Below, piece by piece: positions 57,670 through 64,000 of a DNA stretch of 64,000 nucleotides. Under the pieces are notes generated by a model. The model saw only the letters and a list, made by a program, of their open reading frames with translations, searched no databases and had not been told where the DNA came from. Each line of letters begins with the position of its first letter. Position 1 is the first letter of the stretch. Position numbers and translations under genes: made by a program. Origin of the DNA: Azorinus chamasolen (Eukaryota > Mollusca > Bivalvia > Cardiida > Solecurtidae). Location: positions 54,440,140-54,504,139 of the forward strand of contig OY755239.1 in the NCBI GenBank assembly GCA_963576725.1. The letters run 5' to 3'.

Positions 57670-58948
57670 CTAGAGGTTTTTGTCACAAAAACGGATGTCT
57701 CCCCTCTAATAAATACAAAATGTAAAGGGAAATCACTAAAAATGTTATGGACTTGATGATTGATACTTCCCCTCATTATGCGCTTTCCACACCACATTTT
57801 TCAAGAAGAAAATGATAACAGCTAATAACTTCAAAAATATTGATACCAGAGTTATGGCCCTTGTGCATGACGCTTACTTTCATCATGCTCTTTCCATAAA
57901 TGAAATGTCATTCCAATAGCATCAGTCGAAGAGGAGTTATTTATCGGACAAAAAATGTAACAAAGGGCAATAACTCCATAAGTATTGAAGCCAGAGTCAT
58001 GGCCTTTGTTCATGACACTTTCTCTCATCATGCTCTTTCCATGTATAAAGTTTCAATACAATGGCAAGAGCCATGTAGGAGTTATCGTCCGGACAAGAAA
58101 GCGTTAAACAAATGTACAAGGGGCAATTACTCTCAATTTATTGAAGCCAGAGTTAAGGACCTTATGCATGACACTTTCTCTTATCATGATCAATCCATGT
58201 ATGAAGTTTCACTCCAATGGCATGTGCCATATAGGAGTTATCATCCTGACAAAAAATTGTGTTTTTTTTACAAAGGGCAATAACTCCAATATAAGTGAAG
58301 CCAGAGTTATGGACCTTGAGCATGACACTTTCTCTTATCATGATCTTTCCATGTATGAAGTTTCAATCCAATGGTATGAGCCATATAGGAGTTATCGCCC
58401 GGACAAAAAAATTGTTGAAAAAATTACAAGGGCAATAACTCCATTATTAATGAAGCCAGAGTTATGGACCTTGTGCATGACACTTCCTCTCGCCATGATA
58501 TTTCCATATATGAAGTTTCAATCCAATGGCATGAGCCATATAGGAGTTATCGTCCGGATAAAAAAGCGTGCATTTTTTTACAAGGGGCAATAACTCCTAT
58601 ATTAATGAAGCCAGAGTTATGGACCTTGTGCATGACACTTCCTCTGATTATGCTCTTTCCTTATATGAAGTTTCAATCAACTGGCATCAGCCATATTGAA
58701 GTTATCGTCCGGACAAAAAAGTGTGAATTTTTTTTACAAGGGGCAATAACTCCTATATTAGTGAAGCCAGAGTTATGGACCTTGTGCATGACACTTCCTC
58801 TCATTATGCTCTTTCCATATATGAAGTTTCAATCAACTGGCATCAGGCATATTGAAGTTATCGTCCGGACAAAAAGTGTGACGGACAGACAGACAGACAG
58901 ACGGACAGATGGACAGACGGACAGACGGACGGACGGACGGACGGACGG

Positions 58949-58982
<34 letters not shown>

Positions 58983-59038
58983 AACTCTCACGAAAACAAT
59001 ATGTCTCCCCCATATAAATATGGGGGGAGACATAATTA
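57670..59038 (+). mobile_element. Pearl-like element P14 with about 8 cores
   Basis: 5' TTTTTGTCACAAAAA hairpin and GGATGTCTCCCC. Cores of about 157 bp share GAAGCCAGAGTTATGGACCT, GCATGACACTT, TGAAGTTTCAATCCAATGGC and AGGAGTTATCGTCCGGACAA. A GACA/GACG microsatellite and the terminal hairpin ATGTCTCCCCC..GGGGGGAGACAT follow. Confidence 0.85.
58881..58982 (+). repeat. GACA/GACG microsatellite
   Basis: About 25 tetranucleotides (GACAGACAGACG, GACGGACGGACG) at the 3' end of P14; tails of this kind recur in P1, P5 and P16. Confidence 0.9.
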
Positions 59039-59150
59039 TAAGGTCTTTGTAAACAGTGCAGACTCACATCAAAGAATGTCATTGCAAACAGTGCATTGGG
59101 AGCCTTTCATCAGGGTCTGCACTGTTTGTCATAAAAATTTAAAAGACTCA
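59039..59150 (+). mobile_element. MITE-F/T-like remnant
   Basis: GTAAACAGTGCAGACTCACA and ATCAGGGTCTGCACTGTTTG with a partly repeated GCAAACAGTGCA; ends not identified. Confidence 0.45.
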
Positions 59151-59194
59151 CAGAGTCAGTGCATTGTGCGCTCATTGAATGTAGAAGGCATGCA

Positions 59195-59530
59195 CGTCAC
59201 CCGTACTGGGGTGAGTCTGTAGCCCAACCGCAGCAAGAATGCAGCTTAAGTTCCTCATGCACTAAAAGTGCTACGGTGTGTCTGCATGCTCCAAAATCCC
59301 AAAACCAAATTTCTAAGTTCAAGCAGAACTCCAAGAAAAATTGCAGAAGGAAAAATCCCCAACAATATGCACGTCTACATATTGTGTCCTTGCTACATGC
59401 AAGGCTTTATGAAAATCCATTGAACAGTTCCAGAGGAGTTGCGCTTACAAGATTGGCAGCCGCCCGTCCGTCCGCCCGCCTGCCTGCCGTACATCACCAT
59501 TTCAATAACCGGATTAAACTCCATTCTTCA
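59195..59530 (+). mobile_element. Pearl-like element P16 (3' part)
   Basis: GCTTTATGAAAATCCATTGA, ACAGTTCCAGAGGAGTTGCG and CTTACAAGATTGGCAG are pearl-like core words; then a CCGTCCGTCCGCCCGCCTGC microsatellite. A 160-codon frame across this is therefore not called. Confidence 0.5.
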
Positions 59531-59559
59531 AAAATTTTGTACAGAAAAATTGATGCCTT

Positions 59560-59831
59560 TTTAGGCAGGTGTCTGCTTAATCCTTTCCCTGTTCTACATT
59601 TATTTAAAATTTCAGTACCTACTGCATATTCATGGAAATAGTTAAAACTAAATATGGAAGGTAGAACATTGTAGCCATTTTAGAAAGTATTTTTAAGAAA
59701 CAGATCTTTCAAAATCCATCAGCAAACAAAGTAGACCCTGATTTGGGTATTCTCTGTTTGCAAATGCATGAAAACATGTTTATATGAAGAAAATCAAGCA
59801 GAAAGCTCCTACATTAAGCTGCAACCTGTCT
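59560..59831 (+). mobile_element. MITE-D remnant split by MITE-G
   Basis: TTTTTAGGCAGGTGTCTGC, MITE-G, then TCAAGCAGAAAGCTCCTACA and TTAAGCTGCAACCTGTC up to MITE-E. Confidence 0.65.
59577..59796 (+). mobile_element. MITE-G in the GCTTAA of MITE-D
   Basis: TTAATCCTTTCCCTGTTCTA, CTGCATATTCATGG, core AACAAAGTAGACCCTGATTT GGG, TTCTCTGTTTGC, GTTTATATGAAGAAAAT; the right border is lost. Confidence 0.85.
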
Positions 59832-60080
59832 TAACCCTTCTCTTGCTGAATTTTAAAATACATTTTTCCTTCTTTACCCATGCCATGTTGTATAATTACA
59901 TATATCTTCACTGTGTACACGTATTTCTCTGTGCAATCACTGCTGTGGAGTGTACTGGTTACACAATCAATTTGTAAAGAGTGCAGACCCTGATGAGACA
60001 GCTCCTGCAGGAGCTGTCTCATCTGGGTCTTCACTATTTACAGGTAGGTATATTGACGTGAACAGCAAGCGAAGGGTTAA
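59831..60080 (+). mobile_element. MITE-E
   Basis: TTAACCCTTCTCTTGCTGA to CAGCAAGCGAAGGGTTAA with perfect core and GCTCCTGCAGGAGC apex. Confidence 0.95.
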
Positions 60081-60282
60081 AGAATGATAATGATACATAT
60101 TTAAGCGTTCAAATAATCCAGGTTTCACTGTATATAGCATTTGGAATAATCATGATCAATCAAGGAAGAATTCTCTTAAAATCATTTGATAATTACACAA
60201 TCTATTTTTGAGAAGGATATTTTCATTTTGTTTTCACCTGGTTGCTAAAGCAACCAGAATTCTACATAACACATCAACAGGT
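60081..60282. other. No recognised feature
   Basis: Unique stretch with a small hairpin CTGGTTGCTAAAGCAACCAG at 60238. Confidence 0.35.
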
Positions 60283-60496
60283 AGTAATGCTGATAATGCT
60301 GACATTTCAAAGTGGAACAATCCATCATTGTTTCAAGGTAGAGTCCAATCAGTGAAAAATTATTGAATTTGCAAGAAGAATTTGGATGACATACACTGTG
60401 CAGACCCTGATCAGATGGCTCCTCTAGGGACCCTCTAATCAGGGTCCACACTGTCTGCAAATGCCAGTATACTAATTTCCTACATTCAAAGCGCTA
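60283..60496 (+). mobile_element. MITE-R, uninterrupted
   Basis: AATGCTGACATTTCAAAGTG, CAATCCATCATTGTTTC (TTAA lost), core GTGCAGACCCTGATCAGATG, apex GCTCCTCTAGGGAC, CTAATCAGGGTCCACACTG, right ACATTCAAAGCGCTAA. Confidence 0.8.
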
Positions 60497-60501
60497 ATGA
60501 A

Positions 60502-60700
60502 TACAGTAAAACCTCTCTATAATGACCACTAAATTACATCAAGTATTTTGTGTTAAAAGCAGGTGGATGCTTAAAGCAAGGTGAAAGTAAAACAGAACGC
60601 TCCTATAGGAGCGTTCTGTTTTACTTTCACCTTGCTTTAAGCAACCACCTGCCTAAAATACCAACTAATTAACACAATTTAGTGGTAGAGGGTTACTGTA
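60502..60700 (+). mobile_element. MITE-C (right end shortened)
   Basis: TACAGTAAAACCTCTCTATA, near-perfect arms, apex GCTCCTATAGGAGC, right GTAGAGGGTTACTGTA. Confidence 0.93.
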
Positions 60701-60811
60701 TTTCAAGAGTGCATCTATCAAGATGGTATTTTCCTTTGTGTTGCATGCGTTCTTTAGTGTTGCATGCTTCGAGACAGTAATTAAACATTTTATGCATGTA
60801 AACTGATAGTC

Positions 60812-61010
60812 TCATTAACTCTTAACCTGTTGAATAATTAATCATTTCTGATTATTAACTATACAAAATATTGTATCATGGCATTATTTAACAATTTCAT
60901 GACAAACAGTGCAGACCCTGATCAGAGGGCCCCCCCTAAGAGCCCCGTGATCTGGGTCTACAAAGTTTGCAACGGTCTTACATACTCTGATCCAGCACTT
61001 TAAGGGTTGA
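60812..61010 (+). mobile_element. MITE-T
   Basis: TTAACTCTTAACCTGTTGAA, core GTGCAGACCCTGATCAGAGG, CCCCCCCTAAGAGCCCC, TGATCTGGGTCTACAAAG, right CACTTTAAGGGTTG. Confidence 0.75.
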
Positions 61011-61196
61011 AATCTGCACCTTCTCAATTTGCAATACTTTAATTCCATGTTTTGGATATATGGAAAACTTAAAACAATCAATACATTGAATTTCATATTA
61101 ACAACAGCATACGATAATTGATAAAATATGCAAATAAGAATTTCAGCAAACATTTCCATAAATTCCTAACAGAAAGTTCTATCATAATTCCTTAGA
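61011..61196 (-). other. Exon-like minus-strand segment (weak)
   Basis: Acceptor GAACTTTCTGTTAG (near 61175) precedes a minus-strand frame open for over 50 codons (EFMEMFAEILICIFYQLSYA) with possible donors GTATTG. Hydrophobic, no recognised domain; likely chance in AT-rich DNA. Confidence 0.12.
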
Positions 61197-61204
61197 CATT
61201 TGGC

Positions 61205-61382
61205 GAAAAACTGTCCTTAATACAAATTCTGTTTCATGCCTTTGCAAACAGAGCAGAGAAACCCCAGATCAGACTGCTCCCTATCCTGTCTGATCAGGGT
61301 CTGCTCTGTTTGCTTATGAAATTATAATAGATCTGACTCTACAGTTTCTATAAATACTAAAAAATCATGTATACACATGCTT
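61205..61382 (+). mobile_element. MITE-A (both ends eroded)
   Basis: GTTTCATGCCTTTGCAAACA, CCAGATCAGACTGCTCCC, CTGTCTGATCAGGGTCTGCT, ACTCTACAGTTTCT; followed by MITE-B. Confidence 0.7.
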
Positions 61383-61614
61383 GTAACCCATTACCTCATA
61401 GGCAATTTTTAGATCCAACTTCCTCTTTGAATAAACCTACCAATAAGGAGCACTAACCAGAGAAAAGGAAAATTTTAGAATTTTGTAGTTTGAAACCATT
61501 GTGATAAATAGAGCATTTGCTCCTAAAGGAGCAAATGCTCTATTTATCACAATGATTTCACAAAGTGACTTTTACAGAGTCATCAAAAGTCGTCAATATG
61601 AGGGAATGGGTTAA
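61383..61614 (-). mobile_element. MITE-B
   Basis: TGTAACCCATTACCTCATAG, apex GCTCCTAAAGGAGC, right GAGGGAATGGGTTAA shared with the next MITE-A. Confidence 0.95.
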
Positions 61615-61840
61615 CCCTATACTCCATAAATACACCTTTCTTCACCTTTGCAAACAGAGTAGACACACATCAAATGGCTATAATAGTTCCAGCATTCATG
61701 TGCCATTCAGAAATTTAATATAATCAGCATTGATGATGTCATTATTTTTAACATGAATATTCATGGAGTAAAGGGTAAAAAAAATAAAAAATCAGCTAAT
61801 AAATATTGACGTTGTCGTTATTTCTTAAATGAATACAGTT
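61611..61840 (+). mobile_element. MITE-A (core deleted) plus a second right end
   Basis: TTAACCCTATACTCCATAAA, CAGAGTAGACACACATCAAA, CATGAATATTCATGGAGTAA; then a second AATCAGCTAATAAATATTGA and TATTTCTTAAATGAATACAG. Confidence 0.75.
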
Positions 61841-62007
61841 AAGCAAATGATGAGGAAGCAGTGGTCTGTACTACATGTATATTTTACCATTGATGATGAA
61901 GGCCACTTGATGTTGATCTAGGCCAGAACCTGTGAACAAGGCATATCATTTACTCATTTTATCTCTAATTTCTCCATTCAAAGTATCCAAGTAGTACAAA
62001 ATTCACC
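61841..62007. other. No recognised feature
   Basis: Unique sequence. Confidence 0.35.
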
Positions 62008-62168
62008 TACAGTAAAAATCCCTGTAAACTGGATGTTAAATTTAGTCTAAATATTGGTCTTGGAGACAGGTGGCAGCTTAATGCAGGGTGCAGAATTAAG
62101 CAGCCACCTGCCTAAAAGTATCTAAATTCTTCTTTACTAGAATTCAGGTTTAGAGGGGTTTTATTGTA
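62008..62168 (+). mobile_element. MITE-D, hairpin interior deleted
   Basis: TACAGTAAAAATCCCTGTAA, GGTGGCAGCTTAATGCAGGG, then directly AATTAAGCAGCCACCTGCC, right GAGGGGTTTTATTGTA. Confidence 0.85.
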
Positions 62169-62352
62169 CCATTGTTAATAACAGGCGGTTGCTTAATACA
62201 GGATAAAAGTCATGCAGAGAGATCCTTTGGGAAATTACCTGTCTAAAAATTACCTATCTAAAAAGACCTAAATTCTTCTTTATTAAATTTCCGGTTTATT
62301 TCTAAAAAGATGTAAATTCTTCTTATTAAATTTCCGGTAAAAAGAGTTTTAC
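62169..62352 (+). mobile_element. MITE-D (degenerate, internal duplication)
   Basis: ACAGGCGGTTGCTTAATACA, CATGCAGAGAGATCC, then TTCTTCTTTATTAAATTTCC GG duplicated, right AGAGTTTTACTACA. Confidence 0.6.
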
Positions 62353-62565
62353 TACATATAATACTAACTCATTAGTTTGTAGCATTAAAGTTTCCAAGAC
62401 AATATCTATCAATGCCATTTAAAGTTAGAAAACTGTATAAAATTTAATCCATTCAAATTAGAAAATTCCATTCCTATCTCACAACCTATTTCACTAATGG
62501 TATGAAAGTGTCAACTGTGCTGAAAATGTATTTGAATGGCACACATTGGTTAAAGAAGTACTCTG
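62353..62565. other. No recognised feature
   Basis: AT-rich unique sequence. Confidence 0.35.
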
Positions 62566-62700
62566 TTATAAAACTGTTAGCTTGAGTCTGATTTCATTCT
62601 AAAGCATCTGATTGGTCAGAGTTTGAGTAAACTCAAAATCAGACCAATCAGATACTAGTACTTGAGAATGAACTCAGACTCAAACTCACCAGTTTTATAA
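62566..62700. mobile_element. Foldback MITE with TTATAAAACTG ends
   Basis: TTATAAAACTG left and CAGTTTTATAA right. Inner arms TTGAGTCTGATTTCATTCT and TGAACTCAGACTCAA, then CATCTGATTGGTC and GACCAATCAGAT around ACTCAAA. Occurs once here. Confidence 0.75.
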
Positions 62701-62877
62701 AATCTCAGAACCTGTATAATTACAAAGGCAAGCAAAAGAGCCATTTGGTCTGTTTGCAGAAGCATCAAATGGAGTGAATCTGGGGAAGGGTTATAGACCA
62801 ATGGAATGAATTATTAATAATCTGTACTCTGTAGAATAGAATAGAATTTAACACTTTTCAAAGCTGATTTTTAAAAA
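62701..62877. other. No recognised feature
   Basis: Short MITE-like words (AAGAGCCATTTGGTCTGTTT) near 62735, otherwise nothing. Confidence 0.3.
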
Positions 62878-64000
62878 AACAAGATGTGTTTGTGAAACAC
62901 TATGCCCCCTCAATATGAAATTTGACCCTGAAGGATGACCTTGATCTTGACATGTCACTCCTCAAACTGTTCGGCTTCATGAGATACACATGCATACCAG
63001 TATCAAGGCTGTATATCTACTGGTTCAAATGTTATGGCCAATGTTAATGACCTTCAAAGATGACCTTGACCTTGACATGTCACCCCTGAAACTGTGCAGC
63101 CAAATGAGAAACACATATATACAAACTATCAAGTCTGTATCTCTACTGGTTCAAAAGTTATGGCCAATGTTAAAGTCTGTGACATTTGACCCTGAAAGAT
63201 GACTTTGACCTTGACATGTCAACCCACAAAATGTGCAGCTTCATGAGATACACATGCATACCAAATATCAAGACTCTATCTCTATTGATTCAAAAGTTAT
63301 GGCCAATTTGAAGTTGGTGACCTTTGACCCTGAAGGATGACCTTGACATGTCACCCCTCAAACTGTGCGGCTTCATGAGATACACAAGTATGCCAAATAT
63401 CAAGTCTCTATCTGTACTTGTTCAAAAGTTATGGCCAATAATAAAGTTACAGACAAAGAAACAGACAATTTGACCTTTGACCCTGAAGGATGACCTTGAC
63501 CTTGACATGTCACCAATAAAAACGTATAGCTTTATGAGATACACATGTATGCCAAATATCAAGTCTCTATCTTTTCTGGTCCAAACGTTATGGCCAATGC
63601 TAAAGTCGGTGATTTGACCCATAGTTGACCTCTGACCTTGAAGGATGACCTTGACCTTGACATGTTACCCCTCAAAATGTGCGGCTTTATGAGATACATA
63701 TGCATGTCAAATATCAAGTCTCTATCTGTACTGAGTCAAAAGTTATGACCAATGTTAAAGTTGCGTTAAAGTTACAGCGCCAAATAACAGATAATTTGAC
63801 CTTTGACCCTGAAGGATGACCTTGACCTTGACATGTCACCCCTCAAAATGTGCAGCTTCATGAGATACACAAGCATGCCAAATATCAAGTCTCTATCTCT
63901 ACTGGTCCAAAAGTTATGCCCAATGTTAAAGTCGGTGATTTGACCCATATATTTGACCTCTGACCTTGAAGAATGACCTTGACCTTGACATGTCACCCCT
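62878..64000 (+). mobile_element. Pearl-like array P15, running past the window end
   Basis: 5' AACAAGATGTGTTTGTGAAA and CACTATGCCCCC (same 5' hairpin as P12). About seven cores of 130-170 bp share TTTGACCCTGAAGGATGACC, TTGACCTTGACATGTCACCC, CATGAGATACACATGCATAC and CAAAAGTTATGGCCAATGTT. The 3' end is outside. Confidence 0.88.

Noticed and set aside
58464..59222. 252-codon frame with a TDRQTDGQ-type repeat
   Set aside because: It consists of pearl-like cores P14 and a GACA microsatellite read through; the neighbouring cores are broken by stops.
59159..59641. 160-codon frame
   Set aside because: It crosses a pearl-like 3' part, a CCGT microsatellite, a MITE-D end and a MITE-G end, so it cannot be a single gene.
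1..64000. tRNA, rRNA or snRNA genes
   Set aside because: No cloverleaf with Pol III A and B boxes, and no recognisable rRNA or snRNA block, was seen on either strand.

Overview
The window looks like AT-rich nuclear DNA of a marine or freshwater bivalve mollusc. The evidence is the repeat content. There are long elements that open with AACAAGAGGGCC, carry 130-180 bp tandem cores and close with GGTGAGCTAAAAA (the pearl/Helitron-like architecture described from bivalves), and short retroposed pieces with the GTGAGTTTGGTTTTACG motif common in molluscan DNA. Species and genus cannot be decided from sequence reading alone. No bacterial-type gene, rRNA, tRNA, CRISPR array or long coding frame is present.

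Most of the 64 kb is short non-autonomous DNA transposons with no transposase left. Family letters used here are mine. Group 1 (TTAA-CCC group: MITE-A, B, E, F, G, J, R, T) has TTAA at both borders, ends in CCC/GGG and carries an internal hairpin. By border this is piggyBac/Kolobok-like. Group 2 (pogo-type: MITE-C, D, S) has TA borders, ends in CAGTAAAACC and carries another long hairpin. Several singletons also have inverted ends (18696, 25190, 41351, 49149, 62566). Group 3 is pearl-like elements in at least nine sequence families (P1-P17). The TTAA and pogo groups share the same hairpin apex, close to GCTCCTATAGGAGC. The TTAA families also share a core stem with off-centre mismatches kept at the same positions.

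Layout: 1-4.4 kb, MITEs including a 250-bp giant palindrome; 4.4-4.7 kb, a 41-45 bp minisatellite; 5.0-6.8 kb, three candidate terminal exons of a + strand gene; 7.4-8.4 kb, a TTAA-bordered element filled with a 31-bp minisatellite; 8.6-30 kb, dense nested MITEs, a TTAA element with a captured ATG, a 23-bp minisatellite and pearl-like elements; 30.9-32.3 kb, a 30-bp minisatellite; 32.3-45.6 kb, MITEs, a 1.8-kb pearl-like array (38.3-40.1 kb) and two candidate exons of a second + strand gene (40370 and 44511); 45.6-50.5 kb, one MITE-A copy split by a 4.6-kb pearl-like array that is itself split by a pogo-like element; 50.5-62.8 kb, MITEs and three more tandem-core arrays; 62.9 kb to the end, another array running off the edge.

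The parts interact as a nested landing-pad system. Nearly every TTAA created by one element (at its border, in the MITE-R interior, or in the GCTTAA of pogo-type arms) is reused by another. Candidate host exons are short and uncertain, so the region is best read as intronic and intergenic sequence overrun by TTAA- and TA-targeting MITEs. Positions were counted by hand; MITE borders with intact TTAA should be within 1-3 bp, degenerate ones within about 15 bp.
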